A stretch of 64,000 nt of DNA from Thermoanaerobacter ethanolicus JW 200 (GCF_003722315.1 NZ_CP033580.1:1797001-1861000); one strand, 5' to 3'; counted from the stretch's first letter, positions 49,312 to 59,261 are shown. Notes: generated from the letters alone by a model not told the origin. Numbers and translations: made by a program.

Positions 49312-49686
49312 ATGAATGCTTTGGGTCGCCACATTTTGGCAGAAATTTATGGGTGCGATAGCAATATTTTAGACAACTTGGAATTAATCGAAGACATAAT
49401 GGTTCAGTCTGCAATAGTGACAGGTGCAGAGATACGGGAAGTTGCTTTCCATAAATTTAATCCCCAGGGCGTAAGCGGAGTAGTGGTCATATCAGAATCT
49501 CATATAACTATCCATACTTGGCCAGAACTGGGTTATGCCGCGGTTGACGTATTTACTTGTGGTGATGATGTCAATCCGTGGGATGCCTGTAACTATATAG
49601 CGAAAATGTTAAGAGCACAAAACATGACTGCAACAGAGGTCAAACGTGGAGTCTTTGAAAAACCAGTGAAGGTGGTTAATTACTGA
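49312..49686 (+). CDS. speD: S-adenosylmethionine decarboxylase proenzyme
   Basis: Pyruvoyl enzyme (SpeH type, 124 residues) that makes decarboxylated SAM for aminopropyl transfer. It self-cleaves between Glu62 and Ser63 in SESHITIHTWPE, turning Ser63 into the pyruvoyl group. Cys in TCGDDVNPW and His68 are the processing/catalytic residues. ATG 49312 follows AAAGGAGG. It stands alone here; speE and speB are 20 kb to the left. Confidence 0.96.
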   Translation: MNALGRHILAEIYGCDSNILDNLELIEDIMVQSAIVTGAEIREVAFHKFNPQGVSGVVVISESHITIHTWPELGYAAVDVFTCGDDVNPWDACNYIAKMLRAQNMTATEVKRGVFEKPVKVVNY

Positions 49687-49720
49687 TTAAACTTCAAAAT
49701 ATGAAGGATCTGGTTTGTTT

Positions 49721-49744
49721 GTGGCTTTTAAAGCCACTTTTTTC
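49721..49744 (+). terminator. speD terminator
   Basis: GTGGCTTT (49721-49728) and AAAGCCAC (49730-49737) followed by six T. Confidence 0.8.
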
Positions 49745-49767
49745 TATAATTAGGGGTGAACATATTT

Positions 49768-50547
49768 ATGGTAGGTTATGAGGACTTTGTTAAAAAAATA
49801 CATAAATTGACTGGAATAGATTTATCTTTATACAAAGAAAAGCAGATGAAAAGAAGATTAGAATCTTTAATCACTAGTCACAAATTTAGCTCTTATGAGG
49901 AATATTTTAATGAACTCTCTGTTAATAAGACATTATATGAAGAGTTTCTAAATTATATTACTATTAATGTGACAGAATTTTTTAGGAACCCTTCACAGTG
50001 GGAAATCTTAGAGAAAGACCTTTTACCTGACATTATAAAAAAAAGTTTTAGAGTCTGGAGTGCAGCTTGTTCTACTGGAGAAGAACCTTATTCTGTAGCC
50101 ATGCTTTTAACAAAGTTTATAGATTTAAAAGATGTGACAATTATTGCTACAGACATAGATGGAAGAGTATTGGAAAAAGCTAAAAAAGGTATATATTCGG
50201 CTGAGAGTGTAAAAAAAGTACCTCAAGAATATTTAAAAAAATTCTTTAGAAAAATTGATGACAAAAGTTATCAGATAAGTGAAGATATTAGAAAAAGCGT
50301 ACAATTTGAAAAGCATGACTTGTTAAATGATGAATATCCTAAAAATATAGATTTATTAATTTGTAGAAATGTGTTAATATATTTTAATGATACAGCTAAA
50401 GATAAAATATATAAAAAATTTTATGAGTCTTTAAATGATAACGGTATATTTTTTGTGGGTAGCACAGAGCAGATAATATTGCCATGTAGATACAATTTTG
50501 AACCAATTAAAACTTTTTTCTACAAAAAAATTATTCCACAGGGATAA
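49768..50547 (+). CDS. cheR: Chemotaxis protein methyltransferase CheR
   Basis: SAM-dependent methylation of chemoreceptor glutamates. 259 residues: N-terminal helical CheR domain (about 1-70, ending [12 protein letters not shown]) and the methyltransferase domain with [43 protein letters not shown] and [12 protein letters not shown] 49768 after GGGGTGAAC. No other chemotaxis gene is in the window, so it is an isolated copy. Confidence 0.93.
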   Translation: MVGYEDFVKKIHKLTGIDLSLYKEKQMKRRLESLITSHKFSSYEEYFNELSVNKTLYEEFLNYITINVTEFFRNPSQWEILEKDLLPDIIKKSFRVWSAACSTGEEPYSVAMLLTKFIDLKDVTIIATDIDGRVLEKAKKGIYSAESVKKVPQEYLKKFFRKIDDKSYQISEDIRKSVQFEKHDLLNDEYPKNIDLLICRNVLIYFNDTAKDKIYKKFYESLNDNGIFFVGSTEQIILPCRYNFEPIKTFFYKKIIPQG

Positions 50548-50564
50548 AAGAGGTGTTAATAATA

Positions 50565-51980
50565 ATGCCTACCAATATTTATGTGACTGAAGAAGAATTA
50601 AAAAAACAAGAAAAAATAATGAAAGAAATTGCAGAAGAAAATAAGGGTAAAAACCTTTATTATCACATTGAAACTTACGGCTGCCAAATGAATGTCCATG
50701 ATTCGGAGAAATTGGCAGGTATGCTAGAAAAGATGGGATATAAATATACTGAAAATCTGGAACAAGCTGATGTTTTACTTTTTAACACTTGTGCTGTAAG
50801 AGAACATGCTGAAATAAGAGTATTGGGAAGAGTATCACAAATGAAAGAATTGAAGGCTAGAAATCCTAATTTAATTATTGGTGTATCTGGCTGTATGATG
50901 CAAGAAAAAAATGTAGTAGAAGCTATTAAAGAAAAATATTCCTATATAGACATTGTTTTTGGCACTCATAATATATATAAATTTCCACAGCTTTTATGGG
51001 AGGCTTTGAACTCTCAAGATATAGTTATAGATATTATAGAAGATACAAAAAATGTAATTGAAGAGTTACCTGTCAAAAGGGACAGCAATTTAAAGGCATG
51101 GGTTAATATTATTTATGGTTGCAATAATTTTTGCACCTATTGCATAGTACCCTATACAAGAGGCAGAGAAAAGAGCAGAAAGCCAGAAGATATAATAGCA
51201 GAAGTAAAAGAATTAGCCCAAAAAGGGTATAAGGAAATCACTTTATTAGGGCAAAATGTAAATTCTTACGGAAAAGACCTTGATGAAGATATAACTTTTG
51301 CAAAACTACTTTACAAGCTAAATGATATTGAAGGAATTGAGAGAATAAGGTTTATGACCTCTCATCCTAAAGATATTTCCGATGAATTAATATATGCCAT
51401 TAGGGATTTAGATAAAGTTTGTGAACATTTGCATTTACCTGTACAAGCTGGTAGCAACAAGATTTTAAAAAAGATGAATAGAAAATACACCAAAGAACAC
51501 TATTTAGAAATTATTGACAAAGTAAGAAGTAACATTCCAGATATTGCGATAACAACAGATATAATCGTAGGTTTTCCAGGTGAAACAGAAGAAGATTTTT
51601 TGGAGACGTTGGATTTAGTAGAAAGAGTGCGATTTGATGCCGCTTATACTTTTATTTACTCTAAAAGAGCAGGCACTGTTGCGGCAAATATGCCAGACCA
51701 AGTAGATGATGCTGTAAAACATGAGCGTTTAGAAAGACTTATAGAGTTGCAAAACAAAATCAGCTTAGAAAAAAGTGCAGAATTGAGAGGAAAAATTGTG
51801 GAAGTATTGATAGAAGGAATTAGTAAAAGAGACAGTAATAAATTGACCTCTCGAACTCGAACCAATAAAGTAGTCCACTTTGTGGGAGATGAAAGCCTTA
51901 TCGGCAAACTTGCTAATGTTAAAATAACTGAAACAAAGGCTTGGACAATGCAGGGAGAATTAGTAGAAGTTATAAGATAA
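50565..51980 (+). CDS. miaB: tRNA-2-methylthio-N6-dimethylallyladenosine synthase MiaB
   Basis: Radical-SAM methylthiotransferase acting on i6A37 of tRNA. 471 residues: N-terminal UPF0004 domain with three cluster Cys ([25 protein letters not shown]), the radical-SAM CxxxCxxC as CNNFCTYC, and a C-terminal TRAM domain. ATG 50565 follows AGAGGTG. MiaA, which makes its substrate, is encoded five kilobases downstream in the same block. Confidence 0.96.
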   Translation: MPTNIYVTEEELKKQEKIMKEIAEENKGKNLYYHIETYGCQMNVHDSEKLAGMLEKMGYKYTENLEQADVLLFNTCAVREHAEIRVLGRVSQMKELKARNPNLIIGVSGCMMQEKNVVEAIKEKYSYIDIVFGTHNIYKFPQLLWEALNSQDIVIDIIEDTKNVIEELPVKRDSNLKAWVNIIYGCNNFCTYCIVPYTRGREKSRKPEDIIAEVKELAQKGYKEITLLGQNVNSYGKDLDEDITFAKLLYKLNDIEGIERIRFMTSHPKDISDELIYAIRDLDKVCEHLHLPVQAGSNKILKKMNRKYTKEHYLEIIDKVRSNIPDIAITTDIIVGFPGETEEDFLETLDLVERVRFDAAYTFIYSKRAGTVAANMPDQVDDAVKHERLERLIELQNKISLEKSAELRGKIVEVLIEGISKRDSNKLTSRTRTNKVVHFVGDESLIGKLANVKITETKAWTMQGELVEVIR

Positions 51981-51984
51981 AACT

Positions 51985-52008
51985 GCGCCTATATGGGCGC
52001 TAATTTTT
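51985..52008 (+). terminator. Short stem-loop between miaB and mutS
   Basis: GCGCC (51985-51989) and GGCGC (51996-52000), then TAATTTTT. A TATAAT at 52013-52018 directly follows and may be the -10 of mutS. Confidence 0.55.
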
Positions 52009-52043
52009 ATGATATAATAAAGAGGAGTCGGAGGTGCAAAAAA

Positions 52044-54647
52044 ATGGCCGTCACTCCAATGATGGAACAATACCTTAAAATAAAAGAAAAATATAAAGAT
52101 GCAATACTCTTTTTCCGCCTAGGAGATTTTTATGAGATGTTTTACGAAGATGCGGAAATTGCTGCTAAAGAGCTTGAAATAGCTTTGACAGGGAGAGACG
52201 CAGGAACGGAAGAAAGAGCCCCAATGGCTGGTGTTCCTTACCATGCAGCAGACTTTTATATAGACAAGTTGATAAAGAAAGGATATAAAGTTGCTATTTG
52301 TGAGCAATTAGAAGACCCTGCAAAAGCAAAAGGATTGGTAAAAAGAGATGTAGTAAGAATATATACTCCGGGGACAATAATAAATCCTGAATCAATGGAT
52401 GAAAAAACAAATAACTACCTTGTGTCTGTTTTTAAAGGAAGGGACAATTATGGAATTTGTGCTGTTGATGTAACAACGGGAGATTTATACGCTACAGAAC
52501 TTAAAAATTGTAAAGACATTAAAAGAGTTTATGATGAAATAACAAAGTATGCTCCTTCAGAAATAATCGCTAATGAAGATTTTTTAAAAAATAATAAATA
52601 CATAAAAATTTTCAAGAATAATAACTGTGCTGTAAATATCTATGAAAAGCAGCTTGACTATGAAGAAAAAATTAAATTAATAGAAACTCAATTTAATAAA
52701 AAATCCGAAGAATTAGGTATAAAAGATAAGCCTTATATGGCTAATTCGTTAGCGGCTCTTTTTAGCTATTTACAAGAATTACAAAAAACTGCTTTAAAGC
52801 ATATAAACAAATTGCTTATATATGAAGATAACTCCTATATGGGATTAGACAGCAATGCAATAAAAAATTTAGAAATATTAGAGTCTAATAGAAACAAGTC
52901 AAAAAAAGGCTCTTTATTAGGAGTTTTAGATAAAACTGTAACTCCTATGGGAGGAAGGCTTTTGAAAAAATGGCTGGAAGAGCCTTTGCTTAACAAAGAG
53001 CACATTGATGCTCGACTGGAGGCAGTTGAAGAACTTTTTAATGATTATAAAAATCGCCAAGATTTAAAACAATTTTTAAACAAAATATACGATTTAGAAA
53101 GATTGGCTAGCAAAATTGTCTACCAGAGTATTAATCCAAAAGATTTTATTTCTATAAAGCTATCTCTGCAAAATTTGCCTTACATCAAAGAAATATTAGA
53201 AAAGTTCAATTCAAGGCTTTTAAAAGAGATATGCGAGAAATTTGATACTTTACAAGATATATACGAATTAATAGATAAGTCGATAAAAGATGACCCTTCT
53301 ACTCAATTAAAAGAAGGAAATATCATAAAAGACGGGTATAATGAAACAGTAGATAAGCTAAGAAAGGCTTCAACAGAAGGTAAAAATTGGATCGCAAATC
53401 TTGAGGCTGAAGAAAGAGAAAAAACAGGCATTAAGAACTTGAGAATAGGTTACAACAAAGTTTTTGGCTATTATATTGAAGTTACAAAATCTAATATACC
53501 ACAGGTTCCTGAAAGATACATACGAAAACAAACTTTGGCAAATGCAGAAAGGTATGTGACACCTGAGCTTAAAGAAATAGAAGAGACTATATTAGGAGCA
53601 GAAGAAAAATTAATTGAGCTTGAATATCAGCTTTTTAACGAAATAAGAGAAAAAGTAGAACTACAAATTGTAAGAATACAAAACACAGCAAAATATATAG
53701 CCACAATAGATGTACTCATTTCCTTTGCAGAAGTTGCGGAAACAAATAGATATATAAAACCGATAGTAGATTATAGTGACAGAATAGTCATCAAGGAAGG
53801 GAGACATCCAGTAATAGAGACTATTTCTGATGAATCTTTTGTAGCAAATGATATAGATATTGGTCCTGAAAATCCTATCATGATAATAACGGGACCTAAT
53901 ATGGCTGGTAAATCTACTTACATGAGACAGGTTGCTTTAATTGTACTGATGGCGCAGATAGGCTCCTTTGTCCCTGCTTCTTACGCTAAAATTGGAATTG
54001 TAGATAAGATCTTTACAAGAGTAGGAGCATCCGATGACATCTTTGCAGGACAGAGTACTTTTATGGTGGAAATGTCTGAAGTGGCAAATATATTAAAATC
54101 TGCCACTAGTAAAAGTTTGATAATACTAGATGAGGTAGGAAGAGGTACAAGCACTTATGATGGTATGAGTATAGCTCATGCAGTTATTGAATATATTCAT
54201 GAAAAGATAAAGGCTAAAACTTTGTTCGCTACTCACTATCATGAATTGACAAAACTTGAAGGCAAGATGAGGGGAGTCAGGAATTATAATGTTTCAGTAG
54301 AAGAAAGAGAAGATGACATAATATTTTTACGAAAAATAGTACCTGGTGGCGCTGATAAAAGCTATGGAATACAAGTTTCAAAATTAGCAGGACTACCTTA
54401 TAGCATTGTTGAAAGAGCAAAAGAGATATTGAACAGTTTGGAAAGTGATAAGGTCATAAAGTCCGAATTAGAAAATGCATCACAGCAACTTGCCTTTACT
54501 CAAATAGATATTTTTTCTACGGCAAAGGATTCGCTAATTGATGATATAGCCAGTTGCGATGTGGACAACATGACTCCTATTCAAGCTCTAAATTATTTAT
54601 ATGAATTAAAGGAGAAGGCAATCTCCTTGAGGAGCGGAGTATTATGA
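52044..54647 (+). CDS. mutS: DNA mismatch repair protein MutS
   Basis: Recognises mismatches and starts repair with MutL. 867 residues: mismatch-binding domain with the Phe-x-Glu motif in FFRLGDFYEMF, connector, core/lever and clamp, then the ABC ATPase with Walker A GPNMAGKSTYMRQ, signature region STFMVEMSE and Walker B LIILDEVGRGTSTYDG. ATG 52044 follows GGAGGTG; the frame is open 17 codons upstream without a site. It overlaps mutL by 4 bases. Confidence 0.97.
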   Translation: MAVTPMMEQYLKIKEKYKDAILFFRLGDFYEMFYEDAEIAAKELEIALTGRDAGTEERAPMAGVPYHAADFYIDKLIKKGYKVAICEQLEDPAKAKGLVKRDVVRIYTPGTIINPESMDEKTNNYLVSVFKGRDNYGICAVDVTTGDLYATELKNCKDIKRVYDEITKYAPSEIIANEDFLKNNKYIKIFKNNNCAVNIYEKQLDYEEKIKLIETQFNKKSEELGIKDKPYMANSLAALFSYLQELQKTALKHINKLLIYEDNSYMGLDSNAIKNLEILESNRNKSKKGSLLGVLDKTVTPMGGRLLKKWLEEPLLNKEHIDARLEAVEELFNDYKNRQDLKQFLNKIYDLERLASKIVYQSINPKDFISIKLSLQNLPYIKEILEKFNSRLLKEICEKFDTLQDIYELIDKSIKDDPSTQLKEGNIIKDGYNETVDKLRKASTEGKNWIANLEAEEREKTGIKNLRIGYNKVFGYYIEVTKSNIPQVPERYIRKQTLANAERYVTPELKEIEETILGAEEKLIELEYQLFNEIREKVELQIVRIQNTAKYIATIDVLISFAEVAETNRYIKPIVDYSDRIVIKEGRHPVIETISDESFVANDIDIGPENPIMIITGPNMAGKSTYMRQVALIVLMAQIGSFVPASYAKIGIVDKIFTRVGASDDIFAGQSTFMVEMSEVANILKSATSKSLIILDEVGRGTSTYDGMSIAHAVIEYIHEKIKAKTLFATHYHELTKLEGKMRGVRNYNVSVEEREDDIIFLRKIVPGGADKSYGIQVSKLAGLPYSIVERAKEILNSLESDKVIKSELENASQQLAFTQIDIFSTAKDSLIDDIASCDVDNMTPIQALNYLYELKEKAISLRSGVL

Positions 54648-56494
54648 ATAAAATTCATCTTTTAGATGAAAAGACAATAAATAAAATTTCTGCAGGAGAA
54701 GTTGTTGAAAGACCTGCCTCTATAGTGAAAGAATTAATTGAAAATTCTATTGACGCTGGAAGCAAAAATATTACAGTGGAAATTTTAGAAGGTGGCATTC
54801 CTTATATAAAGGTATCTGACGACGGTTGTGGAATGAATGAAATAGACGCTATTTTAGCTTTTGAAAGGCACGCCACCAGCAAGATAAAATCTGACAATGA
54901 CCTTTATAGTATAGGGACATTAGGTTTTAGAGGAGAGGCCTTAGCTAGTATTGCGGCAGTTTCCCATGTAACTTTACAAACTAAAGAAGAAGGAGCTTTA
55001 TTTGGTACTAAAGTTGTTGTGGAAGGTGGGAAGGTAATAGAAAAAACTACTTGTGGTTGTGCAAAAGGATGTAGTATTGAAGTAAGAGATGTGTTTTTTA
55101 ATACGCCGGCACGAAGGAAGTTTTTGAAACGTCCTTCAACAGAAGCTATGTATATAACCGATGTTGTAACTAAATTGTGCCTTTCCCATCCTGAAGTTTC
55201 TTTTAAATATGTAAAAGACAGGAAACTACAGTTTATAACATCAGGCAATGGAAATATAGAAGATGTAATATTAAGGCTTTTTGGAAATGAAGTCTACTCT
55301 TCTCTTATGTCAGCTTCTTTTGAAAGTGAAGATTTGAAATTAAAGATTTTAGCAGGTAAAAATTCTTTAAATTATTCAAATAGGAATATGCAATTTTTCT
55401 ATGTAAATGGAAGATACGTAAAAAATAAGACCCTTACAGCTGCTATCGATGAAGCTTTTAAGACTTATATACCTGTAAACCGATATCCTGCTGTTTTTTT
55501 GTACATGGAAATAGACCCAAGGCAGATTGATGTGAATATACATCCTTCAAAATTAGAGATAAAATTTTCAGATGAAAGAAGAATTTTTGAAGCTGTTTAT
55601 AAAACTATAAAGGATAGCCTTCATAAATACAACTTGATACCAGAAGTAAAAATTGAAGAAAAGAAAAATATCTTTGAAATTGAAACTCCAACTATTTCAG
55701 CTGAGCAGACAAAATTATACTTGACTTCTTCTGATAAAGAATTAGAAGAGGAAAAAAAGAAATTTGACAATGAATTAAAAGGTAAGAATGTTTTTTTAAA
55801 AGATAATGTATTAAAAGAAAATAGTAAAAATAGTAGTTTAGATAACCATTTGGCTGTTTATGAGGAATATGAATATGAATATGAAAAAGAAGAAGTAAAT
55901 AAAAATGACCTTGCTAAAAAAATAAGTGATATAAGAATAGTGGGCACATTATTTTCTACTTATATAATCGTAGAAAAGGAAGATGTATTCTATATAATTG
56001 ACCAACATGCTGCCCATGAAAGGATTTTATATGAAAAATTTACTTCCCAATATGAAAAAATTCAAACAAGGCAGGTAACATTTCCTATTGTAGTAGAGTT
56101 ACAACCAGGAGATTTAGAACTTGTTAATCAAGAAAAAGAGCTTTTAAATAAATTAGGTTATGCATTTGAGGAATTTGGGAACAATTCTATAATATTAAGA
56201 GAAGTGCCTGTAATTTTAGGACAGCCAGAAGCAAGGCAGTTATTTATAGATATAGTGGAAAAACTTAAAGATAAGGAACTTATCAATAAAATATCCTTAA
56301 AAGAAGAAAATATTATAATGATGGCTTGTAAAGCTGCAGTAAAAGCTATGGATAATTTATCTGAAAGAGAGATTTATAAACTCTTTGAGGATTTGAAGAT
56401 TACAGAAAATCCTTACACCTGTCCTCACGGAAGACCTGTTATAATCGCTATAACAAAAACTCAGTTAGAAAAGATGTTTAAAAGAATTATGTAA
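54644..56494 (+). CDS. mutL: DNA mismatch repair protein MutL
   Basis: ATPase and nicking endonuclease of mismatch repair, 616 residues. N-terminal GHKL ATPase (ISAGEVVERPASIVKELIENS, DDGCGMN, GFRGEALASI), a charged linker (about 340-430), and the C-terminal dimer domain with the endonuclease motif DQHAAHERILYE and the zinc-site parts ACKAAVK and CPHGRP. So it is the incising type, consistent with a genome without MutH. Confidence 0.96.
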   Translation: MNKIHLLDEKTINKISAGEVVERPASIVKELIENSIDAGSKNITVEILEGGIPYIKVSDDGCGMNEIDAILAFERHATSKIKSDNDLYSIGTLGFRGEALASIAAVSHVTLQTKEEGALFGTKVVVEGGKVIEKTTCGCAKGCSIEVRDVFFNTPARRKFLKRPSTEAMYITDVVTKLCLSHPEVSFKYVKDRKLQFITSGNGNIEDVILRLFGNEVYSSLMSASFESEDLKLKILAGKNSLNYSNRNMQFFYVNGRYVKNKTLTAAIDEAFKTYIPVNRYPAVFLYMEIDPRQIDVNIHPSKLEIKFSDERRIFEAVYKTIKDSLHKYNLIPEVKIEEKKNIFEIETPTISAEQTKLYLTSSDKELEEEKKKFDNELKGKNVFLKDNVLKENSKNSSLDNHLAVYEEYEYEYEKEEVNKNDLAKKISDIRIVGTLFSTYIIVEKEDVFYIIDQHAAHERILYEKFTSQYEKIQTRQVTFPIVVELQPGDLELVNQEKELLNKLGYAFEEFGNNSIILREVPVILGQPEARQLFIDIVEKLKDKELINKISLKEENIIMMACKAAVKAMDNLSEREIYKLFEDLKITENPYTCPHGRPVIIAITKTQLEKMFKRIM

Positions 56495-56509
56495 TATAAG
56501 GGTGATGGG

Positions 56510-57457
56510 ATGGCTATACAAATTGTGCTTATTGTTGGGCCCACAGCCTCTGGCAAGTCTAAATTAGCAGTAGACGTGGCAAAAGAATTTAATGGAGAAA
56601 TCATTTCTGCTGATTCTATGCAAGTTTATAAGTACATGGATGTTGGTACAGCAAAAATTACAAAGGAAGAAATGCAAGGCATCCCTCATTATTTGATAGA
56701 TATTGTAGAGCCAAATCAAGAGTTTAGTGTAGCAGAATATGAAAAAAGAGCGAAAGAGATTATAAAGGATATTTACAAAAGAGGGAAACTTCCTATAATT
56801 GTAGGGGGAACTGGTTTATATATCAATTCAATAATTTACATCATGCACTTTTCTGATTTTGAAGGAAGCAAAGAATTTAGAGAGAAAATGAAAGAATTAG
56901 CAAATACTTATGGCAGTCAATATCTTTATGAGAAGTTAAAAAGTGTGGACCCAGAGGCAGCAAAAAAAATACATTCAAATGATATTAGAAGAATCATCAG
57001 AGCTTTAGAAGTTTATGAATTTACAGGCAAACCTATTTCTTACTATCAAAAAATGAGTGGTATGCGTTTAAATCTAAAGTATCAGCCTATAATGATAGGG
57101 CTTAATTTCAGAGACAGACAAATTTTATACGATAGAATTAATCAAAGAGTAGATGAAATGATAAAAAATAATTTGGTTGAAGAAGTGGTAAACTTGCTAA
57201 AAATCGGGTATAATAAAGACAGTACTGCTATGCAGGCTTTAGGATATAAAGAAATTGTCGAATATTTAAAAGGAGAGAGTTCTTTAGAAGAAGCTGTTGA
57301 AAAGATTAAAAAAGGGACAAGGAGGTATGCAAAAAGACAGATCACCTGGTTTAAGGGTTATAACTTTATCAAATGGTTTTTTGTAGATGACTATAAAAAT
57401 TATGAAGAACTCAAAAAAAATATTATTAAATATTTAGCAGGAAAATTAAATTTTTGA
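56510..57457 (+). CDS. miaA: tRNA dimethylallyltransferase MiaA
   Basis: Adds the dimethylallyl group to A37 of tRNAs reading UNN codons. 315 residues with the P-loop GPTASGKSKLAVDVA, ISADSMQVYKYMDVGTAK and GGTGLYINS. It follows mutSL and precedes hfq, the order of B. subtilis and many clostridia. Confidence 0.96.
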   Translation: MAIQIVLIVGPTASGKSKLAVDVAKEFNGEIISADSMQVYKYMDVGTAKITKEEMQGIPHYLIDIVEPNQEFSVAEYEKRAKEIIKDIYKRGKLPIIVGGTGLYINSIIYIMHFSDFEGSKEFREKMKELANTYGSQYLYEKLKSVDPEAAKKIHSNDIRRIIRALEVYEFTGKPISYYQKMSGMRLNLKYQPIMIGLNFRDRQILYDRINQRVDEMIKNNLVEEVVNLLKIGYNKDSTAMQALGYKEIVEYLKGESSLEEAVEKIKKGTRRYAKRQITWFKGYNFIKWFFVDDYKNYEELKKNIIKYLAGKLNF

Positions 57458-57463
57458 TAGAAT
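57437..57463 (+). promoter_or_regulatory. Sigma-H promoter of hfq
   Basis: GCAGGAAAA (57437-57445), 11 bases, ATAGAAT (57457-57463) match the sigma-H consensus exactly. It overlaps the last codons of miaA and lies 37 bases before the hfq start. Confidence 0.6.
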
Positions 57464-57499
57464 ATAACTAATGATACATATTAAAGAAGGGGGATAAAG

Positions 57500-57760
57500 A
57501 TGGCAAGTTCAAAAGCAGCTATTAATTTACAGGATATCTTTTTAAATCAAGTGAGAAAAGAGCATGTACCAGTAACTGTCTACTTAATCAATGGATTCCA
57601 ATTAAAGGGTTTAGTGAAAGGATTTGATAATTTTACGGTGGTGTTGGAGTCAGAGAACAAACAGCAACTTCTTATCTACAAGCATGCTATTTCGACAATT
57701 ACACCCCAAAAGCCTGTAATCTTCTCTGCTTCTGATAAGGATGAGAAGAAAGAAGAGTAA
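57500..57760 (+). CDS. hfq: RNA chaperone Hfq
   Basis: Hexameric Sm-like protein that binds small RNAs and mRNAs. 86 residues with Sm1 ([39 protein letters not shown]) and Sm2 ([13 protein letters not shown], the YKHA motif). The C-terminal tail is short and acidic (DKDEKKEE). It follows miaA as usual, with its own sigma-H-like promoter and a terminator. Confidence 0.97.
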   Translation: MASSKAAINLQDIFLNQVRKEHVPVTVYLINGFQLKGLVKGFDNFTVVLESENKQQLLIYKHAISTITPQKPVIFSASDKDEKKEE

Positions 57761-57770
57761 AAACAAAAAA

Positions 57771-57801
57771 ACAGTATTAGGGTAACTAATACTGTTTTTT
57801 T
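57771..57801 (+). terminator. hfq terminator
   Basis: ACAGTATTAG (57771-57780), loop GGTAA, CTAATACTGT (57786-57795), then six T. Confidence 0.85.
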
Positions 57802-57830
57802 GAAATAACAAAGTAGGGGAGTTTTTCAAG

Positions 57831-58625
57831 ATGAAGATTGGTTTTATAGGAGTCGGCAATATGGGACTTGCTCTTATAAAGGGCATATTAAAGTCGGATT
57901 TTATAGACGCTGAGGATTTAATTCTTTATGATCCGGTGAAAGAAAAAACAGCGGGGTTAGAAAAAGAATTTGGTGTTATTGTTGCAAAAGACAATATTGA
58001 CCTAACTGAAAAGTCAGATATTATCATTTTAGCAGTAAAACCTAATATTTACGATGCTGTATTAGAAGAAATAAAAGTAAAAGTAACTGATAAAAAAATA
58101 ATAATTACTATAGCTCCGGGTATAACTATAAGTCATGTCAAAGATATTTTAAAAACGGGAAAGATAGTGAGAACAATACCTAATACTCCTGCTTTAATAG
58201 GAGAAGGTATTACTGCTATAAGTTATTCACAAGAGATACAGCGAGAGGATAAAGAGATTGTGGAGAAGATTTTTAAAACCTGTGGGGAAATTGTAGAAGT
58301 AGAAGAAAAGTTAATTGATGCTGCAATGGCTGTCTCTAGTTGTAGTCCAGCATTTGTGTACATGTTTATTGAAGCATTGGCAGATGGTGGTGTACTATTG
58401 GGATTACCAAGAGATGTTGCGTATAAATTAGCTTCAAAGGCTGTAGCTGGTGCAGGTAACATGGTATTAAAAACAGGTTTTCATCCTGGCCAATTAAAAG
58501 ACATGGTAACATCTCCAGGTGGTACAACTATTGAAGGTATAAGGATTTTAGAAAAAAATGCAATGAGAAGTGCAGTGATTGAAGCAGTGGCTGCAGCATA
58601 TCAAAAAACAAAGGGATTGAAGTAA
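57831..58625 (+). CDS. proC: Pyrroline-5-carboxylate reductase
   Basis: Last step of proline synthesis, NAD(P)H-dependent. 264 residues with the Rossmann start IGFIGVGNMGLALIKGIL, a helical dimerisation domain, and the family signature KDMVTSPGGTTIEGIRILE near the C-terminus. It starts 30 bases after the hfq terminator and is 2 bases from rnhA. Confidence 0.96.
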   Translation: MKIGFIGVGNMGLALIKGILKSDFIDAEDLILYDPVKEKTAGLEKEFGVIVAKDNIDLTEKSDIIILAVKPNIYDAVLEEIKVKVTDKKIIITIAPGITISHVKDILKTGKIVRTIPNTPALIGEGITAISYSQEIQREDKEIVEKIFKTCGEIVEVEEKLIDAAMAVSSCSPAFVYMFIEALADGGVLLGLPRDVAYKLASKAVAGAGNMVLKTGFHPGQLKDMVTSPGGTTIEGIRILEKNAMRSAVIEAVAAAYQKTKGLK

Positions 58626-58627
58626 AA

Positions 58628-59086
58628 ATGTCAAATAATATCGATGTTGTTGAAATATACACAGATGGAGCTTGTAGCGGTAATCCTGGTCCAGGTGGCT
58701 GGGCAGCAGTTTTACTGTACAAAGGAACAAAAAAAGAAATATCAGGATTTGAAGAAAATACTACAAACAATAGAATGGAATTAAAAGCAGTAATAGAAGC
58801 TTTGAAAGCCTTAAAAAGGCCTTGTAAAGTTAATTTATATAGTGACAGTAGTTATGTAATAAATGCCTTTAAAGAAGGCTGGCTTGAAAAGTGGCAGAAA
58901 AACAATTGGCTAAAATCAGATAAAACTCCAGTAGAAAATCAAGAGTTATGGAAGGAGCTTTTAAAGGTTTCAAAAAGACATCAAATCAATTGGATTAAAG
59001 TAAAAGGTCATGCAGATAGTGAATACAATAATTTATGTGATAGACTGGCTACAGAGCAAATAAAAAGAAATACTAAAAAGTTATAA
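58628..59086 (+). CDS. rnhA: Ribonuclease HI
   Basis: Cuts RNA in RNA-DNA hybrids. 152 residues with all four acidic metal ligands visible in IYTDGACSGNPGPGG, NRMELKAVIEAL, LYSDSSYV and KGHADSEYNNLCDRLA. Type 1 with the basic handle (WLEKWQKNNWLK). Probably co-transcribed with proC. Confidence 0.96.
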   Translation: MSNNIDVVEIYTDGACSGNPGPGGWAAVLLYKGTKKEISGFEENTTNNRMELKAVIEALKALKRPCKVNLYSDSSYVINAFKEGWLEKWQKNNWLKSDKTPVENQELWKELLKVSKRHQINWIKVKGHADSEYNNLCDRLATEQIKRNTKKL

Positions 59087-59093
59087 GAGTTTT

Positions 59094-59136
59094 AAGCTCA
59101 AGGAATCTTAGTTTAGTAAGGTTCCTTGAGCTTTTT
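59094..59136 (+). terminator. rnhA terminator
   Basis: AAGCTCAAGGAA (59094-59105) and TTCCTTGAGCTT (59122-59133) form a perfect 12-bp stem, then TTT. Confidence 0.8.
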
Positions 59137-59166
59137 AATAATTTTGAACGCAGTCTCTAAAGTAGC

Positions 59167-59196
59167 TTGATTTAAGCATTATATGTATGGTATTAT
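59167..59196 (+). promoter_or_regulatory. Possible promoter of the second xer gene
   Basis: TTGATT (59167-59172), 18 bases, TATTAT (59191-59196). Start would fall near 59203, just before the palindrome. An alternative -10 (TATAAT, 59230-59235) lies inside the right arm. Confidence 0.4.
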
Positions 59197-59205
59197 ATAT
59201 ACAAG

Positions 59206-59237
59206 TAATTATACGAAATAACTATTTCGTATAATTA
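59206..59237. promoter_or_regulatory. 14-bp palindrome upstream of the Xer gene (operator or recombination site)
   Basis: TAATTATACGAAAT (59206-59219) and its exact complement ATTTCGTATAATTA (59224-59237) surround AACT. It lies 25 bases before the recombinase start codon. No T run follows, so it is not a terminator. It could be an operator for the gene or a site of the recombinase itself. Confidence 0.6.
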
Positions 59238-59261
59238 GAATTGTAGAAAGGAGTTTTGAGA

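Noticed and set aside
59206-59237. loxP-like recombination site
   Set aside because: The general layout is similar, but the arm sequence and 4-base spacer do not match loxP or the Bacillus dif, so only an unspecified operator/site is reported.
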